Assembly: GCA_003665825.1 (NCBI GenBank)
Contig: QPFY01000012.1
Location: 930,001-994,000 of the forward strand
Origin: Microbotryum silenes-acaulis
Taxonomy: Eukaryota > Basidiomycota > Microbotryomycetes > Microbotryales > Microbotryaceae
Direction of reading: 5' to 3'
Length of the DNA: 64,000 nt
Below are positions 32,875 to 45,400 of the stretch, piece by piece. The position numbers were made by a program, and so were the translations under genes. The notes beneath the pieces were generated by a model that saw only the letters and a list, made by a program, of their open reading frames with translations, was not told the DNA's origin and made no database searches. Every line of letters begins with the position of its first letter. Within the stretch, counting starts at the first letter, position 1.

Positions 32875-35236
32875 ATGGCCACTGCAGCAAGTGTACCCTA
32901 CGTCCCTGGGGCCGCTTCCCAAGCTCCGCACCCGCCTGCAGGTCCGCCCTCCTCGGCCCCACGTGAAGCGCACCTCTTGTCGCTCAAAGTCCTGCGCACC
33001 GCTCGTCCTTCGTTGGTCCCTACGATGCCTCATCTCTATTACGAGAAGGACACATTCGCTGGGGAGTATATCCAAGAGTTGAATGTCGAGGGGAGTGTGC
33101 CGAGGGAGGATTTGGAGAGTGTGGCGGGGGCACATACGGGGGCGCTGATGCTGCCGAGTACGTTTGGGACGATATATCTGGGGTCAGTTCTTTTGCATTG
33201 GGTCGTTGAGGTTTGACGGGGGAACTTTTTGGCTGACGTGATCGTTGAACAAACAGTGAAACGTTCTCGGCGCTGCTATCGCTCTCAAACGAGGTCGCAC
33301 AGGCTTCGAACCCCACCTCATTAGTCGCCATCTCCCCCACACTCAAGGTGGAGATACAAACGAACCCACCACTCAACGCACCACCGGGTTCCAAACACCT
33401 ACTCAAGACCGTCACACTACCTTCCTCCGACCCGACGACCTCAACCTCGATCCCTCCAGCAGCGAATATCGGCCTCGTCCCGGGCAAGAGCATGGAAGCG
33501 ATCGTCTCGCACGAGATCAAGGAATTGGTCCCGCATTCACTGGTGTGTACCATCTCCTATGGCGTAAGGGGGACGAATGAGGCGGGAGTGGAGGAGGTCA
33601 GATCGAGGAGTTTTAGGAAGGTGAGTGGTCCGAGTCTTATCGAGGGAACGAGGGAAAAGTGGGGCCTTAGAGGCGTGAAGAAACTTGAGCTGACTCGATG
33701 ACTTTCTTGATACAAATTCAGGTTTACAAGTTCCAGGTAAGCACCGGACGGGCCAAGCCCGGAGTCTTTTGTGGTACTGACAATTGTCGATCATGGGGGT
33801 TTCCCTTGCGACAGGTCTCAAACCCACTCTCCGTTCGGACCAAAGCCCACTCGCCGTCACCCTACACCGCGTCCTCTGCCCTGTCCCGAACCGAACGCGA
33901 CAAGCTCTTCCTCGAAGTGCAGGTACAAAACCAAGGAGAACATGTCATCTCGTTCGAACGAATGCGTTTCGACCCTTTGCCCGGGTGGACCGTTCAGGAT
34001 CCGAATCAGGGTGTCTTCGCTGGGTCCGAGACGTTGTTGGGGCCCGGAGCGGTGAGGCAGTATTTGTACCTGCTGGAGATGGGGGAGAAGATCGAGCGCG
34101 TCGAACTGGGAGGAAGTCAGGGACTTGGCCGGCTGGATATAGTGTGGAGAACACCGAATGGAGAGCTGGGGAGGTTGCAAACGTCGATGCTGGGCAGGAG
34201 GGTACCGCAACTCGCACCGCCGCCGGCAAACCCGATACCGGCGAACAGAGCGCTCGCACCGGCGCTTACACAACCGCCACCACCGCCATTACCTTTGACA
34301 AATTACGAGCCAGGTGCAAGCAATCTCGTCAAGCAATTCGAGGGTCCGGCCCCATATCTTCGATCGCCGAGGCTCTCACCCAAACCTGCGCGAACATCAA
34401 TTGACCACCCCATCCCTCAGGGCATACAGGATGTACCACCCCCGCCTCCACCACCTTTGGCACGTCTCGTGCCCGACTCGACTGCGCTCACCTTTGATTT
34501 AACGACCAAGGTTGTTCCGGCTCTTCAATCGGTCCCATTGCAAACGCCTTTCGACGTCGAAATGGAGCTCACGGTCAAGTTCAATCCTCCAGCCCCACCG
34601 CCAGCCGAGGCTGGTGAAACGAGTGCGCCGCCGAAACGACGGCGGTTGAAACTCGCATTCCAACACGTTCGCCATCCTTTCGTCCCTCCTTCACCTTCAC
34701 TTCAATCAACTATGCCACCAGGGAACGCGATGTTGTCGATCCCTGGCTCTATGCCTTCTGGTTCCGGGCCGGTCACGACGACCCCTTTACCGAATCGGAC
34801 ACCGGTTGAGAACCTCCAAGGCGAATTTAAAACGACTACAACGCCCACTCGCGCTCAAATCGCTTTCGGAGGGATCGTCCTCCCTCGGCCCGTTCCTTTA
34901 GGACCCGTACAAGGCCCTTACCGGCCTTCGCCGAACGTGCAATTGCTCGGATCGTCCTTGATCGTCTTGCCCGAGGTGACGCTAACCTGCTCGAACCCGA
35001 GTCAAAGCACTGAGCCAGGACCAGTCGTGAGCAGCGAAGTCCTTCGAACCAAGTTCAAATTCATTGCGATGAGTCAAGGTGGTCTACTCAGGGTTGGAGG
35101 GGTGAGGGCTCTGTTGCTTGAGAATGAGGAGGAGGGGGTTGGCAGCGCGAGTTCGGTGGTGGCTGGACGAGAGAGGAGGGCTAAAGTTGTTGGGGAATGG
35201 GATGTGGTGGCGGAAATTTGGGTACAGGGTTCATAA
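32875..35236 (+). CDS. TRAPPC13: TRAPP complex subunit TRAPPC13 (DUF974), 702 aa
   Basis: Exons 32875-33182, 33257-33620, 33722-33736 (15 nt, VYKFQ) and 33815-35236. Diagnostic segments are LLSLKVLRTARPSL near residue 38, FGTIYLGETFSALLSLSNE across intron 1, VEIQTNPP, and LFLEVQVQNQGEHVISFERM. TRAPPC13 belongs to the metazoan/filamentous-fungal TRAPPII/III complex, a guanine-nucleotide exchange factor for Rab GTPases at the Golgi and autophagosomes. The first half matches the family. From about residue 370 to 570 there is a proline-rich, disordered insertion that makes the protein far longer than the roughly 415-residue animal form, before a C-terminal beta-rich part (SEVLRTKFKFIAM, VVGEWDVVAEIWV). 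The Rab1 homologue lies 18 kb downstream, by chance as far as I can tell. Confidence 0.85.
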
Positions 35237-35477
35237 TTTGATAAAATGACGGGCCCAGTATAATTCTGGCCATTACATCACTTACCAGGGGAAGAGAGCC
35301 CGGGGATAGCCGAGTGGCGCGCTCGAACCTCTTTCCAGCCTTCGGCAGGATTTAGGCGCAGTTCCCCCTGCGAACCTCCTCGTCCTCCAAAAAGTGATGA
35401 CGGAAAATTTCGAAGTCTCCAACCCAAACTTGGGTTGAGGCGCCGCGTCGAAAGACCTCGGAGACAAGGCCTGAGAG

Positions 35478-35565
35478 CAAGGATTCTCATAGGATCAGAT
35501 CAGATCTGATCCTGATCCTAGCTGGGCAGGATCAAGATAAGATAGATCAAGCCTCGCAGAAAAAG

Positions 35566-35596
<31 letters not shown>

Positions 35597-36627
35597 TGGG
35601 GGGGAAGCGATGTAGCGTCGTTACTTGGTAGATAGCCCTTTAACTGATACCTGCCGTTCACAAGAGCGCGCTACAGGGTATGTACCACTATCCGACATCT
35701 TCCCCCTTTTTGCCCTTCTTTTTCATAAGAAAAAGAGTCGGGTCGGTATTTCGAGACATAAATATTGATTCATTCAGGTATCCACACGTCAATTATCGAA
35801 AGTCAACAGAGTGTTTGATTTATTATCCCACTTCTACCATTATTCATTGTATTTTTCATCTCAGTATTAGCTGAAACTAAATTTAAAGATACAGTTAAAA
35901 CACTCAATGATGCCACATCTACACTTATTAAGTTATCAATGATGGTGTTTTATCTCCTGCATCTTCATTAAAAGACAGCGGACATGTTAAACTAAGTAAG
36001 TCCGATGGACTCTTAGGTTGACGAGTAAATGTTTCATTCTTGATGCTTCTTCGGTTTTCTCTTTTAATGTTTATTTTACCTGTGTTGGTTTGACTTGGTG
36101 ATTTTATTAATTCCGATTGTATTAATCTCGAGATGAGCGGATTGCTTATTCTGAAAAGGTGTCATATAATAGATTCTTGAAAGCTATGTTTGATTATTAT
36201 GTAGAGTATAGTATTATGACCTTTGTTACACAAGTCTAAACTGACTAAAAATTATGTTCGCATTTTGTAGATGTCATGCGAAACCCACCTGCACCGGCGA
36301 GGGCAACGCGCGCAATCGGAGCTCATAAAAAAAGGCGAATCAGTGAGGTGATCATTTCGGATGATGATGATGATAATGATTCCGACAATGATGAGGAAGA
36401 TAGTTATGGGCACAATAGTGGTGGTAGTAGTGAGAATGATGCGCTCAACACCGATAGCGACAACTAGTGAGATGTAGTCATCTGTTGCCATATAAGGCAG
36501 TTAAATGTCTCAGCTCAAATTGATCCTTCTGGATAGGATCAAGAAAGGATAGATCAACGCGGATTGGGAAAAAAAGGGATCGGATCTGATCCGATCCTCC
36601 GGTGATCTGATCCTATGAGAACCCTTG
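35478..36627. mobile_element. Non-autonomous hAT-type DNA transposon, 1,150 bp
   Basis: The ends are 25-bp terminal inverted repeats with one mismatch (35478-35502 and 36603-36627), starting CAAGGRTTCTCATAGGATC. They are flanked by an exact 8-bp direct duplication CCTGAGAG at 35470-35477 and 36628-36635. Eight-base duplications and CA(A/G)GG-type ends are hallmarks of the hAT superfamily. Subterminal GGATC/GATC-rich motifs occur inside both ends, including AGGATCAAGA...GATAGATCAA in direct orientation at about 35529 and 36535. The interior (35650-36490) is strongly AT-rich, unlike the GC-rich host. It has a 29-base A run at 35566-35594. No transposase is encoded; only a 63-codon acidic ORF is present. 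Preserved ends suggest fairly recent mobilisation in trans. Confidence 0.88.
36276..36467 (+). other. 63-codon acidic ORF inside the hAT element
   Basis: Starts MRNPPAPARATRAIGAHKKR and then runs into an Asp/Glu/Ser tail (SDDDDDNDSDNDEED). It sits at the right end of the element in the host-like coding direction. It could be a remnant of the transposase N- or C-terminal tail or of captured sequence. No domain is recognisable, and expression is uncertain. Confidence 0.3.
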
Positions 36628-36635
36628 CCTGAGAG

Positions 36636-38305
36636 TCTTACCCCGACTTGTTTCCTCACGCGTGAACGCGTGAACCCCGGCGCGGTCGTTCGCAGGGTCC
36701 CCCACGACCGCACTAACACCAAGACCGGAGATCGAAGCGCGGGGCGCGCCCAAGCTCCGCGGCCGTCGCGGGCCAAAAATGCACCAAGGTGGGCAAAAGT
36801 GTTCCCCAGTCGTGCGCAGAGCGGAGGAGGCGGCGGGTCAAAACGGGCTGTGAGGTTCGGCAACCACCTGTAGGTCCGAGCTCAACTTCGCACCGCCTTG
36901 CCTTTCCTTGGACCGTCTGTTTGTCAAGTAAATTCGAGCATAACTTACGCCTAATGCTGAGTAATCTGGGCTGCTTAAACCCATGTTTTTGGCAGCCCTA
37001 ATACCAGTCAATGGTCAAGAGTACAGAGTGACGGTCCAGGGAAGGATGAGACCAGAGGAAAAGAGAGAAAAAAGCTGCGGATTGTTATTTAAGGAGATCT
37101 GGAGATGATAAAGGGAGAGACGTAGACAATTATTGTAGCTATTCGTGAGAAACTAGGAAAGAGACAGATAGAGAAGTCTGACGAAGGGACGTACAATGGT
37201 TGTCACGCAAAGGCAGGTAACTGATAGGTGGCTGCCTCGGCGCCGCGCCGGCGGCGATGCCCGAGGTTTTTTCGATTTGCAGCGAAGCTTAAAAAAATTG
37301 TCGCCATGATGTCAAGGCGGTGCAGTAGCCAAAAAAAAAAAAAGAAAGAAAGAAAAAAAACCCCCGACAAGCCAAGTAGTACATCAGCCTCTCTCTTCTT
37401 CTAGCTACGGGGCTAGGCCGAACACCCCACATCAGGGGGTGGAGCTGCCCAGTGCCCACCTGATGATCAAAGCTGCTGGGTGGCCCGTGGCGAGTTCCTC
37501 CTATTTCCTACGGGCGAACTGAGCTGCTGGTCTGTGCGTTTCGCGGCTAGTCGTCCCTGGGTTTTACTTGCACACGTCGTCGTCATCCTCCTTAAGGATT
37601 TAGTTGTCCCTCATTTCATCAAGAACAGCTCGACGCCTCTGTACTTGGTAGTTTGGACGCTCGCTCTCGCTCGGACCCGAATTTGGCCTTTCAAAATCCA
37701 ACCACGCTTCGACCGGCCGTGCCGCCCAGCCGAGAGATCACCGAGATACGTAGCGACTGCTCAGTGCCGACTTGGAGGCGTTGACCAGGTGGTGAGTAGC
37801 GTTTTGTGCTAGGTCTGAGGTGGGAGAACCCCCATTAATTTGTCGAGGATCGGCTTCATGCACGGGGATAGCAGAGTGTTCGTGTTCGGAAACTGACGAC
37901 AACTGGCACTGCATCTCCTCTCGGTTGGCCTTCGATCACGCCCGCAGACAACTGCCGACAAGTGATCCGTTTTCATCTAACTCGAGAACGAACCATACGA
38001 GCTTTACAGTCCCGCTCACACCGCTCACACTTCTCACATCGACATTTGCTCCATTTCCCAAGTCTGGGCATTCCTCGATCGCGTTGGTCCCGAGCTGCGA
38101 GCTCCATTTCGAAAGGAGAAAGTCTCGAATCTCTGCATTCTGGACCGGGGCGAGCGACGCAGAGTTGTAATCCCGCGCGACCTTCCGCCTTGGCCCCCAA
38201 GCTCACGCCCCCGTTGTCCGCCCTCTCCGCCTCTGGATCAACAACCATTCAAGCTGCTGCGCGTGCGTACGATCCCTTCGACGACGACTCGACAGCCCAC
38301 ACACC
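36636..38305. other. Gene-free island right of the hAT element
   Basis: About 1.7 kb with no supported gene. It contains an imperfect inverted pair at 36902-36917 and 37030-37045 (ACCGTC core, 2 mismatches in 16), a GC-palindromic patch near 37238-37256, and an A-rich run at 37330-37360. The last 500 bases are presumably the CHS7 promoter. Together with the transposon it looks like a repeat-accumulating gap between conserved genes. Confidence 0.5.
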
Positions 38306-39963
38306 ATGGTCTTGTTCAAATTCGGCAACTTTGACTGGGTAGGTCCACCTTGGCCAGGCGAGCTGTGGCCCCGCTACGTCGATTGCTGTTCTAGGGCTGT
38401 GAAGCCACCCCGGTTTGAGCCTGGTCGGTGGATCGGCGGGTGGGCTCAGGAATGCCTGACGTCGTCGTCGTCGTTGCTCGCTGCTGCTATCCTCGCTGCC
38501 AGCTGCTGATACTCTCCATTGCGTCCTATTGTAGGCATGTCGTGAGGTACCCTCACTCCCCGTCTGCAATCTGTTCTTCCGACAGTTGCTTGTCCGTAAG
38601 TGTTGCCCCCATCATTTCATCCGGCGGCGTTGAAACAGCGATGACTGTCGAAGGCGGACTCGCGTGAAACGATCGAAGGCTTGCGCCGACAACACCGACA
38701 CCGCAGGCGCCGATCAGGCTAGATCGTCTTGTCGGGTTGCTGGCTATATTCCATCCTACGTGGGGTAGCTAGGGGTTAGGGTGGTCATTATAAAGGATCG
38801 GACTACATCTGGGACATACCAGGATGGCGTGCCTGGCGTGATTCATGCGTGTTGCCTAGTGTGAAGCAAGTGCACTGACCACGCTTCCGCTCGCCTTCTC
38901 GAACCGTTTGCCGGCTTTCTTTCACAGACCCCAAGGGCCTCGCCGCACCCGCGACCGATCTCCTGGGACTGCCGACCGATGCCGCAGCGATCCAATCGAC
39001 ACTACAAACGCTCGGTGTCGGAGTGAGACCGTCTTGCTACATCCCTCGCATGCACGCCGTCGGAGGCCAGGCCGGCTCGCTCGGGAACGTCGCCAACATC
39101 GCCGTCTGCGGTCTCTCGGTCCTCATCGGGATCGCGCTCTGCGTCATGGCCGGCAGGAGAACGGCCGCCGTCGCACGCAAGGAGATGCAGGTGTTCCTGT
39201 TGATGTTCTGTCTCGTGCAGGGCGCACAGTTGGCAGATACGGGCGCGTTGCTCAAGGTCGGCTCGACGGCGCTCACGTGGATCTCGGGCGTTCACCTGGG
39301 CTTGCTTGTCGGTCTTTTCTGGGTCCTCGCATGGCTCGCGTTCCTGTCGCTGCAAATTGTCGAGGACGGCACATTGCTCTCCATCATCCCCATGTTGATC
39401 GGCACGATCGTGCTCTCGGTTGGATCGGGCTACATTGCGCTCGACACGGGCTTCACCGTCACCAACTATTTCCGCTCCGACCCGCCGCAAGACCTGCACT
39501 CGATCTGGTTGTTTGCCCTCACCATCATCTGGCCCGCAGCCGCTGCTGGGTTCTACTTCTTGGTTCAGTTCGGCGTCGTTGTTCGGGTGCTCAGGGAGAA
39601 GAAGCCTCTTTGTGAGTTGGCCGGGGTGGCGTGGATATGAGGCGAACAGGCAAGAAGCTGACTTTGGAATCTTGTAAACAGTCTTGTTCATGATGGCCGC
39701 TGGGGCCTTCATCCTCTCGCAAGGCGCTTACTTTGCGCTGAGCCACAAGATCTGCACGGGCACAAAAGCCAAGGTTGACGGATCGTTCGTGGCCTCGCTC
39801 CTCGAACTCATCTCCATCGTCTTCATCTTTGCCGGGTGGAAGTCGATCACCGAGGATTCTTGGGAGGTGGGTTCATGTTTTGGCGGGGCTCCCGTGCATG
39901 GAGTTGGGAAACTGACTTGATCTCGGATCTTCACTACAGGGCACGGCATATCTCGACTCGTAA
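38306..39963 (+). CDS. CHS7: Chs7-type chitin synthase export chaperone, 328 aa
   Basis: Exons 38306-38338, 38535-38595, 38928-39611, 39682-39866 and 39940-39963. The N-terminus MVLFKFGNFDWACREVPSLP matches the family start (FGNFDxxC...LPxC). There are seven hydrophobic helices, with landmarks VARKEMQVFLLMF, LSLQIVEDGTLLS, a Cys in SHKICTGTKAKVDGSF and WKSITEDSWE near the end. Chs7 is an ER membrane chaperone that lets chitin synthase III leave the ER, so it matters for cell-wall and septum chitin. Length fits the 310-340 residue family. The first two coding exons are short and separated by introns of 196 and 332 nt. The terminal exon encodes only GTAYLDS. Confidence 0.92.
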
Positions 39964-40679
39964 ATTCGCGGATTCTGGTTGTCGATTGTTTCACTACCTC
40001 TCTCTCTTGTCACACACACACACACTCTCTGTGTCTCTCGCTCTTTCTCGCAATCAATGGCGCCGGAGTTCCTTTTTCCTTTCTTGGCTCGCTCCCGCAT
40101 ACATACTACTTCTTGCGTTCTTCTTGTGTGGCTTTCTTTTTGCTTCACTTAATACAATACACTCTGACCATACCCACCCCTTGGCTTGTGTTTTCCCTAC
40201 TCCACTCTTTCGCTCGGTCCGTTCGCCCCTCTCCTCGGGATAAAATCCGCTCTCTGGTCGACTTCCTGTCTCCAGCTTGATCAAGATCCACTTCCTCTCC
40301 TTGCCAAGTCGAATCGCTTCTCTTTCAGCCTTGTCGTGATTTACTACTTGTCTGTGCTTCCTCTCTTTTTGTTTTCCGTGTCGCTCGTTCGTTTTTTGGG
40401 TCTGGTCTCTCGTTGCACCTCGTTTTTTCATCGTTCAGATTGGCATGTGCTTTTTCTCAAGACTGGGCTGTGAGGAATGAGGAGAAGACATCGTTTCTTG
40501 ATAGTGATGATCAAGGCCCGAGGAGGAGTAGTGGCGCGCGGCCACGTGAGCTGTCGAGATCGATCAAAATCGATTCGCGCGGCGATTGGTCGATTGAGGA
40601 CTGGACTGCGAAATCGGATCCCTCTCTCCGCCGCCCAACTCGGGGCTCTCTCCCGCTCACACCTCCAGCCCCGGCCACC
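39964..40679. other. Intergenic, pyrimidine-rich
   Basis: 3' flank of CHS7 and promoter of PDX1. It includes a (CA)n run near 40011-40026 and long CT-rich tracts (40020-40420), typical of fungal promoters. No gene is seen. Confidence 0.5.
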
Positions 40680-42201
40680 ATGTTGTCGACGATGACGATG
40701 CGCGTCGCGAGTCGCAAGTGGGTTCAGAGTGCCGTGGTGGCTCGATCTTGTGCGTGTTTTGCCTTCGTGTCGCTCGTCGTCGCGTCGTGGTCCTGGCCGT
40801 GGCCGTGGCCGTGGTCGTGGTCGTATCGTCGCGTTGGCCGCCCCCACCGACCGAGGTGGTGTGAGCCCCTGAGCTCTGATGCGGCGGCGGGCGGCGGGCG
40901 GCGGGCGGCGGGAGGCATCATCATACTCAGTTCACCACCAGAAACTAACCCCTCCTTCTCCCCCCTCTCACAGTCCACACCACCCTCCCCGCACGCGCCA
41001 TCACCGAACTGCTGATGCCGGCCATGTCACCGACCATGACCGAAGGCGGCGTCACCGAATGGAAAGTCAAGCAAGGCGATAGCTTCAGTGCTGGAGACGT
41101 CTTGTTGGAGTTGTCGACCGATAAGGCGACGATCGATTGTGAGGCCCAGGATGATGGGGTTATGGGCAAGATTTTGGTCAGTTTAAGGGATCGGTCAGCG
41201 CTGGAAGAGAGGATGCTGCACCCCAACGGCGGATCGGGCCGGCGGATCGGAGATGACAGTCCGAGGCGCAAGGGGTGGCAATGTTAGCAAATTTAATCCA
41301 ATTTACGTTGTATTCCCGTTCAGGTCCAAGCAGGTACCTCGGGTGTCCAAGTCGGGTCCTTGATCGCACTCCTCGCCGAAGAAGGCGACGACATCTCCAA
41401 CCTCGAAGCACCCTCCTCCTCTTCCTCCTCTCCCTCTCCACCAACACCACAAGAATCCCTGCCCCAATCCGAACTGACCCAAAAATCTGCCTCTTCTGCC
41501 CCCTCCGGCAAAGCGACATCAACCCCTTCCTCCCTTTCCCCTTCTCCCGAACCTCACCACGTCGTCCCTAAACACTCTCGACCGCTCTTACCCAGCGTTC
41601 TGAGACAATTGGCCCTGGCCGGGATCGAGGATGGGTCAGTTATCAAAGCGACCGGTTTCAAGGGTATCTTGACCAAGGGGGATGTGTTGGCGTTCTTGGG
41701 AAAGATTGATCATCCGCTTGGGTCGGAGAAGGGCAAGGGGAAAAAGAATGAAGAGGGCAAGCCGGTGAGTTGGGACTGGATTGTCTGCTAAAGGTCACGT
41801 AGGGACACGCGACTGATGATCCGTCTTGTTCCTCGCTAGGGACCGACCCCCGCCGCACCACCCAAAAAGGAGATGGACGCCCCGACGCTTCGAAGGCTCA
41901 TCGCCGTCGGTCTGCAACTCGACCCTTCCAAAGTCGCTCTCCCACCCTTCGTTCACGATACACCTCGAGTTAAAGCACCTGGTAGTTTCTCCGTACTCCT
42001 AAATTGGGAGATCAGCGGTTGCGATTGAGCCCCCTACTGACCCTTTTTCGAAATTGGACCGAAACTGCAGACTTTGATTCTGCCCTCGACCAATACCTCC
42101 CCTTGGCCCAACGCTCGACATCACGAAAGACTGCTGCGCCGGCAACCCCTGCCGCTCCTTTGCCCAAGAACGATGAATTCGATTCGGTGTTGGGGTTGTA
42201 G
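40680..42201 (+). CDS. PDX1: Pyruvate dehydrogenase protein X (E3-binding protein), 331 aa
   Basis: Exons 40680-40749, 40974-41176, 41324-41764, 41840-41990 and 42071-42201. The N-terminus ([17 protein letters not shown] ... RSFHTTLPAR) is a typical mitochondrial presequence. Residues 35-110 form a lipoyl domain ([12 protein letters not shown]; lipoyl Lys in LSTDKATI). After a Ser/Pro linker comes the peripheral-subunit-binding domain ([37 protein letters not shown]). No acetyltransferase domain or HxxxDG motif follows, so it is protein X and not the E2 core enzyme. It tethers dihydrolipoamide dehydrogenase to the pyruvate dehydrogenase complex in the matrix. Intron 1 contains GTGGCC-type and GGC repeats. 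It converges with VPS11. Confidence 0.9.
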
Positions 42202-42469
42202 AAAGGGGGAAGGATGGGGGCTTTGATGAGGAAGGAAGGGCCTCTGGCGATTGTGTGGTTTTTCTTCGATTTGGAAATTGTAGTACTTGCTTTGCACGTA
42301 GCTCACCAACGGTGATCTCGCGAGAAAGGGACTGTATTAAGTTGTCATCGCAGCGCATGCAAAGAAGTATAATCCGAGCGATCTGGCGCAATACAGCAGT
42401 GCTCCCATAACATTCACTGCTACAAAGGCAAAACATCCACAAACGACACATTTCGCCTTTACATCCCCC

Positions 42470-45400
42470 TTATTTCCCCGCCCCACCCTCCTCCAAACTC
42501 AACCCCATCAAACCCTTTCCAAAAGCATTCGCAATCAACCTAAACCCCTGATCGCCTTCCGCCTCTTCAACTTCAGCGAGGAAGATCTCGTGTTGGGAAG
42601 CCAAGACCTCGTTCGCGCGGCGGAGTTCGCGGATCATGCCGTGTTGTTGCGCGCACGACGGGCAGGTCGATTCGGATTCGCCTAGGCATCTGTGTGCGGT
42701 GGTTGGAGAGAGCGGATCGGGAGTCAGATACAGCTTCCTTCTTGGAGCTCCCAGCTTCGCGATTGCGCACCTTTGATGATACGAATGACGACACATGAAA
42801 TGTACGGCGGGGAGATCCAATTGTCCACCACAGGCCGAACAACGTGTGACTTGAAAGATGCGCGGCGTTTGGGGGTCGGAGAGTTCTTGAATCTCTTTGC
42901 GCTTGCGATTCGATTCGACGCGGTAGGACTTGATCAAGGCTTGATCCTGTGACGTCGATGGGAGAGGGAGGGTCAGGGGTTGGAATAGCAAGATTTGGGC
43001 TTCGAAGAGACTTACGGCATCGACTTCTTGTTGTTCCTTGGCCAACCTCTTTTTCAAATACGACTTGACCAAACCGATACTAGCCCCACTTTCACCGCCC
43101 CTGCTCAACAGCTGTACCACACTGATCGGGGGCAAGATGGCGTCTCGATCGATCTCGTCCAAGAGATCGAGCACGTCTTGGGTATGTCGGGGCAGGAGCG
43201 AAGGGGACGAGGTAAGGTGTCGAAGAACCATTTTGTACAACGGTGCTCGGGGTCGGGTGGATTGCGAGGAGGCGTAGCGTCGTAAGGCCGTGACGACTCT
43301 TGAGCTGGGCACGGTGTTGGTGCTCGACGCTTCGATCCAATCTGTACATTCAGAAGCAAAGTCTCGCATCGTCAACATACTTGCGTCCTTCTCGTCCACT
43401 TGAGACCAGGAATGACTCACATCGTACGATATCCTCGTACAACCCCAAATGCTCATACAGCAAAATCAAACCCTGTTCAAATCCCCTCGTCGAACACACA
43501 AGCAAAGCCTGCGTCTCATCGTAAGGGATGCGTCCCCTCGAATTGAGCAACTGCAACGCCTTTGCCTGCAATCGCAATTCCTCTTGCGAGACCTTCGCTT
43601 TCCCTTCTGCCGGGCCTGTCGTCGATATTGTTGGGAATGGAGAGAGGTACAGTTCGAGGAGGGTGTTCCAAATCGCCTGTTCGTCCCTCGAGTCATCGGG
43701 CATCATCTCCTTCGCCCCGAGACTGTGGGGTTCAGGTAACGGGTTCGACGAAGAAGGTTGCGAGGAACCGGTCAATTTGCGACCGTATCGTCGTTCGGCT
43801 ACGGTCTCGAGGAATCGAATGAATTCGGTCGTGTGATCGACAAAGTGGGCGAAGAATTGACGAGGGGCGGGGAGGGCGGCGGTGACTTCCATTGGGAGAG
43901 GGGAGGAGGGATGCACAGGCGTCGATGCGGCATCGTCCTGACGCACGGCTGGAGCCGTACCAGGGTAAGCTTGTGAAGATCCCTCTCGTATCCGGGATCC
44001 GTTCGCTTTCGACGTCGTAGCCGCGGGAGGTGGAGGAGGGGCTGGTTCTGCCGATGTCCCATAGGCGAGATAGCTCATGTAACTCTTGCCCCCACTCTGC
44101 TTCTCCTCCTTGCCAACCCCACCATTCTGATCTTTCCCTCCGTTTTCTCCCCCACCGCCCTTGGTCAACGTCCCACAACACAGATCGATCAAAACCTCCG
44201 TCGTCTTGCTTGGTTCCTTACCCAACAGACTCTTGCCGTACTTGACTAAATTGTCCCTCGCAATCTCAGGATCCAAGCGACGCACGTAATCGAGCGCGTC
44301 GCCAATATTCTCGACATCTTCAATCTGAATGCGGAGGTAATGTTGGTGGGCTTGGTAGCGCGAGGCGAGCCAAGAGGCATGGGTGAAGTAGCCGGCTTGA
44401 CGACAGACTCGGATTGCCGTTTCGAGATCAAAGGGCGGTTCGTCGGCGACGGAGGTGGAAGCCGAAGGGTCCGTCGATGAAGACTTCGGGGTGGGTTTTG
44501 ACGAATCGGAGGAAGAGTGGAGGAAGGAAGATAGAGCCGTGTCGTCGGCGAGCTTGGTGTAGCAGTTGAGGAGCAAAGTTGTGTGATCCGAGTTTGCGAG
44601 ACCGCGGGCGTGCAGTTCTTGCAAATACGACGTCAGATGCGACAGCCGCTGCGCGTCGAGGAACTGTGCGCCGAGTATTGATCGTCAACGCGCACCTAGG
44701 AAGTTGTGAATGATGAGAGCCTACCTTTCGGATGACATAGCTTGCTTGTACCGAGCCAACCGTCTTGAGATAACAGCTCATCGCGCCCTCAAAGTCACTC
44801 TTGCTATAGAGGTGATCGCCGTACCTGCCACCCAGAAGCATGAGTCAGCACCAAGAGGCGGCGATGGAACAGCACAGCAAAGGTACACCAACCTGCAATA
44901 GATTTCCGCGACTTCAGAAGCGCCGACTTTTCTGGACTGCGCCAACGAGATGGCCAGCGTGTATAGGTTCTTGCCGTACATGGTCGCGAGGCTCGATTGG
45001 AGGGGTTGTTCGGACAGGCGGAACAGCTGTCCATCGTTGAAGTTCAACAGTCAGCCTATGCCTCAAAAACGGACATGCCTTGCACGGAGATACCTTCCCT
45101 CCTTCGGTCCACACCCAAACAGCACCATATGCCTCCCATACGTCCCTGACGCCTTCTTCGAACGTGCCCGAATAAGCGACGAACTTGTTCTCCGGATCGA
45201 AAATCGTCACTTTGGCCACATCGGTCGAGCTCGAGCCATTCGTAGGTGATGATGAAGAGGACGCTGCGGCATTTGCGGCTGACATTCTGGCATAGTTGCG
45301 GATAGTTGCGGATGCTGATGCGCTCGAGGCGACGAGGGGAGGTGAAACGATCGCGAGGTAGGTTGATCGGGTCGAGCCTGTTGGGACCGCCGAGATGGCG

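Noticed and set aside
35300..35370. tRNA-Leu/Ser-like start (GGGATAGCCGAGTGG)
   Set aside because: No anticodon arm, T-arm or matching 3' acceptor follows.
39002..39712. 236-codon minus-strand ORF over CHS7
   Set aside because: It is the antisense shadow of a GC-rich conserved coding exon, with no motif of its own.
43342..43420. Open frame continuing past exon 7 of VPS11
   Set aside because: It is a 79-nt GTGAGT...TACAG intron; splicing gives the family-like YEDIVRYWIEAS.
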